In this document: piece after piece, positions 23,690 through 36,359 of the stretch | Layout of the letters: each line of letters starts with the position of its first letter | How positions within the stretch are numbered: position 1 is the stretch's first letter | Assembly: GCA_018873245.2 (NCBI GenBank) | Contig: JAEMBT020000008.1 | Span: 15,115,172-15,179,171 of the forward strand | DNA from: Archegozetes longisetosus | Lineage: Eukaryota; Arthropoda; Arachnida; Sarcoptiformes; Trhypochthoniidae | Direction: 5' to 3' | Length of the DNA stretch: 64,000 nt | Translations under genes and position numbers: made by a program | The notes under the pieces: generated by a model | Databases searched by the model: none | What the model was told of the DNA's origin: nothing | The model's input: the letters and a program-made list of their open reading frames with translations, nothing else

Positions 23690-24600
23690 TTTATTATATG
23701 TATACAAATAAATTTTATTGCAATTTATTTCTATTTAGTTGCTATTATTTGAAAAGTAAGCTGAGAACTATTAATGAAAAGTTGATGGAAAACAAAATAG
23801 TCTACAGGGCGGACATTTTAAAACTAAACTTAGTCATAAGGGGTAAAGCTTTTGTTATGATTCCTATCAATAACAGACTAACTACTTTATACTTAAATAA
23901 AAGGCATTAACTCAAAATGTACTTTTTATCAGTTCATAAACAAAATTACAAATGCGTTTAAAAATTACATATTATTTGAATTTATAGTAAATGCTGAAAG
24001 TGTCCGCCGATTCTCCAAACAGAGGCTAACTCTTTGAATCATACTTTCAGAAACATTGAAAAAACTTCCGGTAGTTATTTTTTAAATTTCATTTTAAATA
24101 TTTATTTTCAAATCACCAAATATTTGAGGACAATTAGTGTAAGTATGATTTCATTGTCACCATCAATTTATCCATGTCCAAAGATAACGATAATGAAATC
24201 ATGTTTATATTGGTTTGCTTGTATTTCTGTGGAGTTTCAGGCTAATTTAGCTAAGCTTTTAAAACCACTTCTTCAGCCAAAGTGGTGATAGTGACCACAC
24301 AATACGTTCGACTGTTGTGAACATCATTATTTGTTTTTATTCATTCTTATCTTAGATTTATGTTTGATAAAAGCTCAAATTAGATCTTTTCTAATATTGA
24401 CCTTTCTAATAAAACTTTAGAAAGTATGAGTAAAAAAGTTTGATGCTTGATTGGGTTCGATTTTAAAATGTCTACCCTGTACTTATATAACATTATTAAA
24501 TCATTAAACGCTATCTAATCAGAGATTAACGACTAAAATAACAATTATTGGTCAAGGTTTTTATTCTGGATTTTACTCAGTCTACAGTTAGCTTATTTCT
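23690..24600 (+). pseudogene. Gustatory receptor pseudogene split by a mariner insertion
   Basis: 23740-23802 encodes CYYLKSKLRTINEKL, matching CYYLKTKLRIINEKM of the intact receptor at 26635-27978. Resuming at 24482, NIIKSLNA..SEIND..NNYWSRFLFW matches the next residues of that receptor, now with in-frame stops. A 675-bp TA-flanked element lies exactly between. The 5' part of the gene was not found upstream. Two independent kinds of damage (stops and insertion) make it non-functional. Confidence 0.85.
23805..24479 (-). mobile_element. Tc1/mariner-type element inserted at TA
   Basis: The ends CAGGGCGGACATTTTAAAA and the inverse of CAGGGTAGACATTTTAAAA form terminal inverted repeats, with TA at 23803-23804 and 24480-24481. 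Inside, minus-strand traces resemble a helix-turn-helix start of a transposase (about 24060-24000: FNVSESMIQRVS), but the rest is decayed and short. Removing the element and one TA restores the alignment with the intact receptor. Confidence 0.8.
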
Positions 24601-25067
24601 AGGTAATTTAAATAAATTGATGTTTTTAAATTGCATTGAATTTAATGATGAACCTATGATGATTTTATCTTCGATGAACTTAGATAAGGCTATTTTGTGT
24701 TAATCCATTACAAAATCAATGAAACGAATGACAATTTCTGTCAGAAAATAAGCAATAAATTCAACTAAGCTTTGAAGTTTAAGTAATCAAAGATGAACTG
24801 AACTCAAAATATTAAACGAGATATCATTTCGTAAAATATTTTAGGAAAATTATTTTACTCAAAGCATTCTACTTATTCGATCTGGTGAGAAAACTACAAA
24901 TATTTGTTGATTATTATTTATTAAACTTAACTTTTATTTTATTTCGAGTGTTATCGATAGGTTGACGATTTTACTGTCAAATCAATTTAGATGTCGTTCA
25001 CATTCGTTCAAAAGCAATTCATATTTGGCTGTACTCTTCTTTGATAAGCCTTCAGGGTGTTAGTATT
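24601..25067. other. Interval with no clear feature
   Basis: May contain further, unrecognisable receptor pseudogene remains. No motif is supported. Confidence 0.35.
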
Positions 25068-25323
25068 GGTTCCATGACACTTACTCGTCCAACACTTATT
25101 CGTCAGACACTTGTTCGTCTACATTTGTTCGTCTGAGACACTTACTCGTCGTGTGTTAGATGAACAAATGTCTTGGACGAACAAATGTTTTAGCCGAACA
25201 AATGTCTTAGACGAATAAATGTCCGACGAACAAATGTTCGACGAATAAGAGTCTCAGACGAACAAATGTCCGATGAACAAATATCCTACGAATAAACGGC
25301 GACGAACAAGTGTCCTGATACCG
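25068..25323. mobile_element. 256-bp MITE of 15-bp repeats with 9-bp target duplication
   Basis: GTTAGTATT occurs directly on both sides (25059-25067 and 25324-25332). The ends GGTTCCATGACACTTACTCGTC and the inverse of GGTATCAGGACACTTGTTCGTC form ~22-bp terminal inverted repeats. The interior is almost entirely degenerate copies of a ~15-bp unit, GACGAACAAATGTCC, with the opposite orientation in the first part. A 9-bp duplication is typical of Mutator-like (MULE) elements; hAT would give 8 bp. There is no coding sequence. Confidence 0.85.
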
Positions 25324-25554
25324 TTAGTATTACCTCAAAGTCAATTGAAATTTCAATAATATAGGGTTTACATCTCTTTTTAGTTAGGACATTGAGCGCA
25401 AATTGTAGATCAAATCGAAGATAAATGGGTATTATTTTTTGTATCCGAACTTTGTTTTCTGAAAGAATATATACCTCTTAATATGTATTCAAAATCTCAT
25501 AAATATATTTATAAATATTGATTGCGCGATAGTTTATATCCCAAAACACTTTTT

Positions 25555-26066
25555 CTTAAATTTAATGGGTAAATCTGGGCTAATGGATCTAAGGGGTTCC
25601 CGACCGCCACTTCCAAGTGTAATACATCATCGGACTCAGTTCGTCGAGCTGAACATTTAGATACCACACTTGACTACTTCCAACCCGAACCTGACCACTT
25701 CTGGCCACCGACACCTAACCCCCTCGAAAATGGGTAAACCTGGCTTTACCAAGTCGTAATCCAGTTTTATCCATTACAAGGTAATAAACCAAACAATGAT
25801 GTATATCTCGAGAACTACTTGAGATAATTGATCAAGTGAGGTATCAAAATGTTCAGTTCGATGTCATGAGTCTAATGATATATCACTTGGCGGGGTCAGC
25901 CACTCCCGTCGGGAGTTGTCAAGAAGTGGTCAGGTTCGGATCAGAAGTGGTCAAGTGTAGTATCAAAATGTTCAGCTTGACGAACTGAATCCAATGATAT
26001 ATCACACTTGGGGGTGGGAGTTCGAGAACCCCTTTAGACCCATTAGCCCGGATTCACCAAATTTAA
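25555..26066. repeat. ~510-bp foldback repeat
   Basis: The arms about 25555-25700 and 25905-26066 are inverted copies (GGGCTAATGG.TCTAAGGGGTTC at the outside, CTGACCACTTCTGG.C further in). They are GC-richer than their surroundings. The right arm also has imperfect direct copies of an inner AAGTGGTCAGGTTCGGAT-type unit. No coding content. Confidence 0.8.
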
Positions 26067-26634
26067 TTTAGAGATTCAAAATTCAAATCAATAGCCGTAG
26101 ATGTCTTTCGCTATTCCCTATTGAAATAAAGCAGTGGATGATATTGAAACGCTAATACTTAAAATCTTTGAAACTTTTCTCACACACACTAATTATGAAG
26201 TGAAAACTTTTTTCAATAATTTTGATATAAAAACCGAATGCTCTTAATTTTGTAGATGGAAAACGATTTTTCAATTTATTTCTGTTATTTACTGAATAAA
26301 GTGAAAATCGATTTTAGAAGTGCGTAAAATATTTCTGACTTGCCATTTATAAGAATAGAAGTGAGAAAATTAAATTTTGTAGCTTTTCTAAATGCATAAA
26401 CTAATAATTGACATGCAACACTAATATTAAAAATAATATTCACAGTAGTTTATGTATGATTTTGAGGAGAAAGTAAAATTTCCTTCAAATCGATATAGCA
26501 AAAACACGAAATATATTAATCAAACTTATTTTTTATTCCATAATATCCCACTTTTCAGGTGGTATTTATAGTTTATGCTTGTATTCCATTGAAGTATCTG
26601 AAAGTTAGCTAAAGGACTGAAAATATCAATTCAT

Positions 26635-27978
26635 ATGAATAAAATGTTAAGAAGATTCAATCCAAACGAATTACTGCCTGAAAATGTTGTTATCGAGAGC
26701 GCTGGAACCCATTTGTATAGAATTGGATTATCTCTATATTCAATTGGAACAGTCAAAAGAGGCAAATTTTATAATCCTATGTTTATACTAATCTTGTTCT
26801 TACAGTTTATTATTAGATGTATCATTTCATTACTATTGTCTGATGAAGATCCAAATCTACTCGAATTAATCGGCGATTTTTCTCATTTCATAAATCTTAG
26901 AATTCATGTGAATGTCGGTTTAATTATAATAACGCTTTTAGTGCTTGTATCACAAATAATTCATTATTATAATTATAAAAATGATATAAAGCCCTCATAT
27001 CTCAAACCGTTTGAAATGATTTCTGGTTTGGTTTCACCGAAAAGTATTAGTCTCACAAATGAAGTAGAAGTTTATAAAATGATAAAAGCGTCTAAGATAT
27101 TATTTCTACTTTGTCAAATCTATTCAAATTTAGTGTTCCCTCTATTGGCTTTGTTAGTCTTTAGCTTCATTTGATCAGAATGTTTCAGTTGTAAAGTTTA
27201 TTATTTTGGGTATTCCTTATAGTTTGCTCTACTGCATAAGCATTAAGTATATTACTAATTCTATTCTATGGCAATTGATTTATTTCTATATAATTTGTTA
27301 TTACTTAAAAACTAAACTCAGAATTATTAATGAAAAAATGAAGCAAAGTAAGAGAGTACAGAACTTATATACAATTATCAAATCGTTGAACGCTGTCTAT
27401 TCTGAAATCAATGAATACAATAAAAATTATTGGTCGAAATTCTTATTGTGGGTTTGGATTTTGTCATCTATATTCATAATTTATGTATTATATGTACTTA
27501 TATTTGGAAGATTGACTTTAATGATCAGAATTATCATCATTACCGGCGCGATATCCTTAGCATTAAGTCATATATTCATAGTTAACATCGCGACTTCGAT
27601 TCATTTTGAAGCAAATAAGTCATATAAATTATTGAATACTTACTCCATTTCTTTAAGCGGAAGAATTCTATCGAATCACCAAAAGATAAAAGTAAATATT
27701 TAATATGAAATTATATATGAAGCTTTTTCATTCATAGTTTCTTCAATTCTTAGTTGATGTCATTTATTGAAAGAACTAGTAAGAAAAGAGTTGGATTTTA
27801 TTGTTGGAAACTATTTATTATTAACTATTTTCGTGAATATGAAGTAAGAATTCTCTAATTTTCTTTAAAAAATGACTTGTAAAACTTAAATAAGATAGTA
27901 ATTGTTATAATTTCCAACATGAAGATCATTGCCCTCATTGGAATCCTTTTCCTTAAGACAATTGATTTTTCATCGTAA
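26635..27978 (+). CDS. Gustatory-receptor-like seven-transmembrane chemoreceptor, 386 aa
   Basis: Four exons join without stops: 26635-27152, 27223-27691, 27754-27843 and 27895-27978. The apparent frame break near 27170-27220 is resolved by a 70-nt GT-AG intron. Length and topology fit arthropod gustatory receptors (7tm_7), with hydrophobic segments near residues 50-65, 100-120, 150-175, 185-210, 255-275, 285-310 and 360-380. The penultimate exon (FIERTSKKRVGFYCWKLF) resembles the GF..G.LF.I motif before TM7. Small phase-0 3' exons are also typical of the family. It is probably a ligand-gated cation channel in sensory neurons; the ligand is unknown. Decayed relatives lie at 23690-24600 and 29806-29898. 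Confidence 0.8.
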
Positions 27979-29010
27979 ATCTCGATTTCTTTCATAATGA
28001 TTGATATCATTAAAAAATTGTTTTATTATATTCAAGGTTAAATATTTATTGATTAGTCAACATATTTGAGTTAAATGTTTGTATTATTCAATAAATCATG
28101 TAATGTAATGATTGTAATAAAATATCAATCGAAAAATGTTTTGTAGACTTGTCTGCATTAATCAAACTTCATTTGCTTAAAAGAGCAGACCTTTGAAAAG
28201 CTGTACTCAATAAAAGTAAATTATATTTATATTTAGAAATAGCTTATACCGATTTAAAATTGACTCAAAACTTAAAAATCAAACTTATGCTTCACTTTCG
28301 AACTCGGTCAAGAAATTGAGGTAACATAATCTGTGAATACGATAGTGTCAAACATCAGTTTGCAAATTAGTTGAGTTCAACTTTTAACTCAATTACTCAT
28401 TAATCATGTGATTTAATGCTTAAAATGCAGTCATTTTTAAAGTATAATCATTATAAATATTCTCTGATAAAAATGTTTTTAAAAAAGTGAATAATATTAA
28501 TAGGAGTGATGGATTGGAGTAAATTATTTACATTTGTTTAAAACTTTATATCAATTAATTTACTATTGCAGTCATAAGAATGGTAGCTTGAACCATTTTA
28601 AATGATTTTGGTTTAGTTTCACTAATATTATTTGCTGCACAAATGAAGCTCAAAATCTATAAATTTTCGAAAATATCATTTTTATTGTGAGAATGTCTCA
28701 TAAAACTTGAATTCACTGCAATTGGTTTTATTGCTTTTATTGAAAGTCTTTAAATTGATGTCTATAAAATAAGTCACGCAGTTATGTGACTAGTCTGAAC
28801 CAGAACCAGAGTAACTTACTTTCATGTAACGCAGATTTTAGCGCTAGTCTTTAGCCAGAGATCTAGATAAATCTAAGATACAAAGCATGAGAAATAATAG
28901 AAGTAAAAACTTATAAACATGTACAACATAAGTACAATGGCCTCATTAGAAGTCAAACATGCTATGAAGCTAGGACTGGTAGATTGTCTTCTACTCACGT
29001 TTTACTCATC
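27979..29010. other. Intergenic, no gene seen
   Basis: AT-rich sequence with no splice-linked coding pattern on either strand. Confidence 0.45.
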
Positions 29011-29012
29011 TA

Positions 29013-29514
29013 CAGGGTACTTCAAAAGGTTTTGCAAGGGGGTAACAGTAAAAACCAAAAATGATAGAAACCTGAAATAAATTTTGTTATAATCCTCATT
29101 TAGAACGGAATTGATGTGCATTATTGAGACATTTAAAAATTTAATTTACTGACTTAAAAGCAACAAAATTAAATTTTTCATTACAAGAGAGCAGCCTTTA
29201 AGATAAAGAAGTGATTGTTTCACACTGCTGACCCATCACATGTTAGTCGCTTTTACCGATATTCTTATGATACGCTTCTCCGTCATCTTAAGGATGTCCT
29301 CAAAGTCTTAGAAAATCGCACTGAATTATTTGTAAATTTACTTTGCTCTTATCCTGATAGACTTAAAGCTATTTTGACAGCTAATGGAAAGCATACTAAT
29401 TATTAAATTTATGTGTATCGATTTAAAATGATGCTTAAAATAAAGTTTACTCTGACTTTCTATCGTTTATAGTTTTTGCTGTAATCCCCTTGCAAAACCT
29501 TTTGAAGTGCCTTG
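29013..29514 (+). mobile_element. Tc1/mariner-type element with transposase C-terminus
   Basis: TA flanks at 29011-29012 and 29515-29516. The ends CAGGGTACTTCAAAAGG and the inverse of CAAGGCACTTCAAAAGG extend ~45 bp as inverted repeats. The open frame 29215-29406 ends in LTANGKHTNY, like the ANGGHTKY ending of Tc1/mariner transposases. The catalytic core is absent, so the element is non-autonomous. Confidence 0.8.
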
Positions 29515-29569
29515 TAAATCCTCGTCACATTTTTTATACTCAAGGATGAAAAAGCCCCTGCGTGGCCAA

Positions 29570-29715
29570 CAATTTTGAACATCCAGAAGAAATAAATGCA
29601 GCTATAAGGTCCTTTCTTCCTGAATGGCCAAAGCCAGATATAGTGCTGGAGTTGAAGACCTGGTAAATCGACAGGATAAACGCATTAAAGCTGCCAGTGA
29701 ATTGCTTTGAGCACT
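29570..29715 (+). pseudogene. Second transposase C-terminal remnant, frameshifted
   Basis: NFEHPEEINAAIRSFL reads in one frame and AGVEDLVNRQDKRIKAASE in the next. This is the usual C-terminal pattern of mariner-type transposases, broken by a frameshift near 29630. Ends of the element were not clearly defined. Confidence 0.65.
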
Positions 29716-29805
29716 AAAAACTTTATCTATTTAAAATTATTTATCTGTATCTTTAATAAAATGGTCAAAATAAATTAATTACAAGGATTTTTCAAATGAC
29801 CCAAG

Positions 29806-29898
29806 TATATAGAATTGGATCATCTCCATTTTCGGTCGGATTAATCCAAAGGAATAAATTTTATAGATTTATATTGACGCTAATCTCGTTCTTATAGT
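29806..29898 (+). pseudogene. Gustatory receptor fragment
   Basis: YRIGSSPFSVGLIQRNKFY matches YRIGLSLYSIGTVKRGKFY of the intact receptor (residues about 29-47). It ends at an in-frame stop after TLISFL, and nothing matching follows. A transposase remnant lies immediately upstream, so the gene start may have been lost by insertion. Confidence 0.75.
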
Positions 29899-31032
29899 GA
29901 TCATTAAGACTTCAACTTTTAGCGTGAGAATTTTGGCAAAGTTTGCACATTTTAGGATAAAAATTTAGCATATTTTGCTTAGGAAATGATGACTTTTTAC
30001 CATATCGGATTTCAAATTGATGTCAATACAATTTAAAATCAAAATCGAATTAACGATTAACTAAATTAAACTAAATCTATAATCTATATTAAAATATAAA
30101 ATAGACTTAGATCTCCGAAAACTACGATTTGTAACTGAATTAAGTGTTGAACTACTTTTTGAATTCTTTGAACAGATCAGTTCTTAATTTTGATATTTCA
30201 GTTTCATCTTTAATTGATTTCTGATTTGTCTCTATTTCTATTTCGTTTTGCTCTTTCACTTTTCTGTTCATTCCCTAAACATCTTCGTCTTTTTAGATGA
30301 TGAAGAAGTCAGCGAGTTACCATTTAAATCAAATAAAACTTCAGACATTTATTGTAATTAATTGGAAACATTTAGAGAATAAAAAATCTTTCACAATTCA
30401 AGAATAGCAGTGATTCAATTTTTGTGGCTTTTCATTTGAACTGATATAATGAAAGTTGAATTTTTAAAGCTAATTTCAATGATTGCATCAAAAGATTTTA
30501 ATTGTAATTCTGATCTTCTATCAGTGAACAATCTGTTTCCATTCTAGTGTTATAAATTATTGGACACAAGTTGTGAGGTCTTTTAATGATTATCAATAAT
30601 TACAATTTGTCTAAACTTAAGTCAAAGTATTATTTGAGAGCTCGTAACGCAAATACCAGTATTTTGCATGTAAACTGGATTATTTCCAAAATCATACGCC
30701 ACTTCGTGATATTCTTTTTTTCATTTTGCAAATTAAGTCAGAATTCATGCCTAAATTTATAAACACAAATAAAAGTTTTGAATATTTGAGTGAATTTTTT
30801 TAATTTGAAGGAAGATAAACGAAAATCAGTAACAGAGCTTCAAATTGAATAATTGTTGTTAATCTAAATAATCGATTGTGTTATTCAGTTTACGTTTCAA
30901 ATGATTAATCACAATAAAGAATTATCTGTAGAGTATGAGTTATTTTTGAGAACATTTTAAAAACAAAGTATTTCCATACTATAAAAATGTGCAGAGAATT
31001 TGTTGTTGAAATTAATTGAAAATAACTTTTAA
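29899..31032. other. Interval before group 7 copy 2
   Basis: A short minus-strand frame (30349-30276, MSEVLFDLNGNSLTSSSSKK) is followed by many stops and is not accepted as a gene. Nothing else is supported. Confidence 0.4.
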
Positions 31033-32188
31033 ATGAAAATGAAAGTTTATTCTTATTTTGTTATTCTATTTGTGGCTTCTATTCTGATAAAAACAGGTAG
31101 CTTTCAATTGAATCATTCATTCGGAATGTATCAAAATATTTTTATTTTTATGTTTAGGTGCGAATAGTATTAATGGAAACGAATTGTTTGATCAGATTTT
31201 GGCGAGTTCTAGAAATGATTTGAACAAGACAATTGTTATTCCAGACGAACACAACGGTTAGAATGAAGTATATACTAAACATATATTCCTTCCAAAAAGT
31301 ATCGAAACTATTCAAGATATACTCTTTCAAGCATAGCAGTTAAAAACTTTATCGGAAGAGTTTATTACATATTCATCGGTTTCAATCAATTTTTGAAAAT
31401 CACTTCTGATCTATTTAAGTGAGGTCATGATTTTTCAGTTCAATAATATTTTAGATTTAACAGTCTTTTTGTGCTATTATGATGTTAACATTATTATGAA
31501 TTAAAGAATTATCTATTGATTGAACCCGTTTATGGTTCAGTTCTAACTCGTTTTAGACTTGACCGATGTGTCAAATTTACTATGTGTTTTACTTAAATAA
31601 TGCTTTACAGATAAGTATATATATATATTTAAAACATTTTCGAGGTTATTTGAAAGAACTGTACTTAAAAAACTGAATTATAGTATTTTAATGAATTCAG
31701 ATGAATTTTCCTGTTGGAACGTAAGAGTTTGGGGCTTAGAAAATATACGGCGAGCAGCAGATGCCAGTTTGGAAGATAATAAGAATGGCACTGTAACAGT
31801 CAGCACTTTAATGGAAGTGTCAAATGTAAAGGGATCGGGCATTGGTTCATACCATTATCAAACGAGTTTTATTATTACAATAACTAAGACATGGCAGGGA
31901 AATTTCAACATAAAGTTTCCGTCCATCGAAGTCATAGTAGTTCTTTGCGCGGATTTGAATCAGAAGAAACTCTATTTAGCTGATTTAAAGTTTCAAAAGT
32001 TTGAAGATGCATATATTAACATAAAATTGAGTGGTTTCTGGTCTTTGTTCAGTCCTATTATTAATAGTTTTGCTCAAAACATGTTAAATGATAAGTCAAA
32101 ACCTAGAGTCAAGGATCTAATCAGAAAAGTAGTTGAAACTCATGTAAAAAATTTTAACAAATGGGATACCATAAAAGTTGGGCTCTGA
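31033..32188 (+). CDS. Group 7 mite-allergen-like lipid-binding protein, copy 2 (216 aa)
   Basis: Exons 31033-31096, 31158-31256 and 31701-32188 have the same phase-1 junctions as copy 1. Exon 1 is a signal peptide (MKMKVYSYFVILFVASILIKT). Then come LFDQILASSRNDLNKTIVIPD, close to copy 1's LVDEILANAKNDLNKQLVIPD, and NVRVWGLENIRRAAD. Intron 2 is 444 nt, against 68 nt in copy 1. The Cys pattern differs: copy 1's C in DACNGNG is absent, and a C in DEFSCWN is new. It is a tandem-type paralogue 11 kb from copy 1, with repeats and a receptor gene between. Same inferred extracellular hydrophobic-ligand role. Confidence 0.85.
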
Positions 32189-33003
32189 TTGGTTTCTTCG
32201 ACTTGCCTTACTTTCAATAAATTATCGATTTAATCAGTGCTATAAATCAGATATTTTTGAATGTTTGATCTTTTAAATAATGGTAAATGATATTAATTTT
32301 CTAATAAATCTCGCAAAACTTTTTCAAGAGTTACTCTCAAATTTTTAAATTAAAAAGTTGTTCGAATTTTGAAGGAGATACTTCCGATAGAAATTATATC
32401 TAGTGAATTCGACTTTCTTCTAACTTCTTCCAAAATTAGGATTAAAAAAGAGTCGGTCGAATAATTTGAATAATTGGCGATTTCAAAAAATGCAAACAAA
32501 GTAAATTTGATCTGATGATAACTAAATGCTAGAGCGTAGAATCAATTTGGCCTAGTATCAATCTGTTAGACCTCATTATTTTTTCTAACATATAATCAAT
32601 ATATAATCCATTCTTCGTCACTCCTGTCATGACTTTAGAATTTTCAGCTGTGGTCTAGCCCTTAGTTCACTTCTAAACATTAAGAGATAAATTTACTATT
32701 AAACACCTATTAAATATTTAAAGTAATTGTAAGAATATGAATGAAACCCTGACGGTTCAGCGTAACGTTATTAATGTGTGTGCCCTCAAATCTGACGTTT
32801 AATTAGCATTTGGCTGACTTGTTCGGAAACCAGTCACATGTCATGCGCTTTAATATTAGAAGAAAAAATATCTATTTTGAGAGTGATTTGTTGTACGTAA
32901 GGCATCTCTCATTAGATGAAATGCCATTAAAAGTAATTTAAAATAATTGACTCATTATAAAGACTCAGACAAATCATTCGAAGCTTCCAATTTTTGTCCA
33001 AAT
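32189..33003. other. Downstream of group 7 copy 2 and upstream of JAGN1
   Basis: Carries sequence related to that after copy 1 (TTCAGCGTAACGTTATTAA at about 32756). No gene seen. Confidence 0.5.
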
Positions 33004-33676
33004 ATGTCTTCTCGAGGACCGATCGCCACCGGAACTGATGGAAGCGATTTCGCTCACAGGCAGAGGGTTGCCTCTCATTATCAGATCAGGTAATTATCGT
33101 CGAATGCATTCAATATTTAATTACCTGTTATTACCTTATGTTTGCGTTTATATTAATTGTTGTATGAATTGATTGATTGATAGCGCGCTAAATAAGACAC
33201 GTCTGAAATTCTGCATATTTCTTCATTATCTACTATTCATAGTGATGTGTTGCAAATTGGTTGAAGATGTTTTGGATAGACTCGACATTTTCATACTAGA
33301 ACTTGAAGAACTATACATACCTAAACCTCGGTTGTGGGAATGGATTTGGTCTTCCAGCATAATATTCTCATTGGTTGGATTGACTGCAATTAGAAATAAT
33401 AAGATATCTTCGATGAAGTTTTATCTAGTGATCACTTTCTTACTAGCAATGTGTCCAGTTCTTTATGCAGCCGTTTATTATTTTAATGATCTATGGAATT
33501 TTATAGAGCAAAGAGATTTGTCCAAAGTTTCTGAAGTATGGAATGGATATCCCGTAGCCTTAATCTGGTATTCGTTTTTGGTGGTTGCGATTCAGGCCCA
33601 TTTCTTTCAGTTATTTTTTGCTATTAAATTAATATTTGCCTGGAATGTGAGAAAAGTTACTAAAAAAGTCAATTAA
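33004..33676 (+). CDS. JAGN1: Jagunal homologue, ER membrane protein (192 aa)
   Basis: Two exons, 33004-33089 and 33184-33676, join in phase 2. The N-terminus [27 protein letters not shown] is the family signature (animal JAGN1 has GTDGSDF.HR..VA.HYQ). Four hydrophobic segments follow, near residues 40-60, 85-105, 115-135 and 155-175, and a Lys-rich C-terminus (KVTKKVN) could serve as an ER-retention signal. Jagunal proteins organise the ER and early secretory traffic (oogenesis in flies, neutrophil granules in humans). It converges on KATNA1 with 335 bp between stops. Confidence 0.93.
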
Positions 33677-34011
33677 TTCTATTGATTATTTGGATTGAGA
33701 TTTTCATTTATTGTCGGTTTGGATTGTTTTAATACAATATAATCGGAGTTATAATTAAGGCTCAGTTTTAAGGCTGAAATCACTGCCCAAAGTATCAAAC
33801 ATTTGATCACAAACCATAACATTTCATTTATTGTTCCATAAGTTTTCCTTATTCTGTCAATTGTTAAAACAGTTTGATTCCTAATAAATTAGTACAATTT
33901 GAAAAATAACATCTTTAAAAACTATATATAAATATATAATCGATTCATATAAGGAATGTATATAAAAAACAATTGAAAGTAAGTAAATGCGTAATTAAAA
34001 TGTAAATAGCG

Positions 34012-35703
<1,692 letters not shown>

Positions 35704-36359
35704 TGCTATCCAGACTTCGATTCAATTGAATACCAATTCATTCAATACTCTATTTATGAATAGTTCGTCAATTGACTCAAATATATAAACAATAACAAAT
35801 TTAAATAAGCACTGAATCACTTATCATCACTATTTGTAGTGACAGATGATATCTTTGAGCGTTTACATCGAAAGACATCCCATCGAATGGCGTATTCATT
35901 CATAATTAGATTTCAAGTCCGCCCACTCTTTACTATAACAGAAAGCAACCTTAAGTTACGTTCACTATAAAAGTTCAAACTATTCGAAGGCTATAACTTT
36001 TAGTTTTCTAAACTTTTACCAATAATTGTTTACTATTACTTGTAAGTTTATATTATATTTAGATTACACGATCAATCAATTCCTTTTTTTGTTTTTATTT
36101 TTATTTTTATATCTTTAATGTTTTTAGATTTTAATACAAAAGAACTCTGAATAAGTGCTTATAAGAGTTGCTGATTTTTGAAAACAAAAATCAGTCTTAT
36201 ATTAAATATCAATAAATATACATAAGGTGTGAATGAAATCAAATATAGAATTTAATAAAGACCAATTCAGATAATAAAAATACATGAAATTGAGGTTTCG
36301 CGCAAAAAGCAAACTTCAATATGTAGCATATATGCAAAACTACTTGACTGCAACTCAAG
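35704..36359. other. Intergenic between KATNA1 start and HMG-box gene 3' end
   Basis: AT-rich. Probably holds the KATNA1 promoter and the 3' UTR of the HMG-box gene. A hairpin-like ATCAG/CTGAT pair near 36170-36195 was noted. No gene. Confidence 0.5.

Noticed and set aside
27153-27222. Apparent frameshift making the gustatory receptor a pseudogene
   Set aside because: A 70-nt GT-AG intron with a pyrimidine-rich acceptor restores frame, and the downstream exons complete a full-length receptor.
30276-30349. Short minus-strand frame beginning MSEVLFDLNG
   Set aside because: Stops follow quickly and repeatedly; possibly a dead gene piece, but the evidence is too weak.
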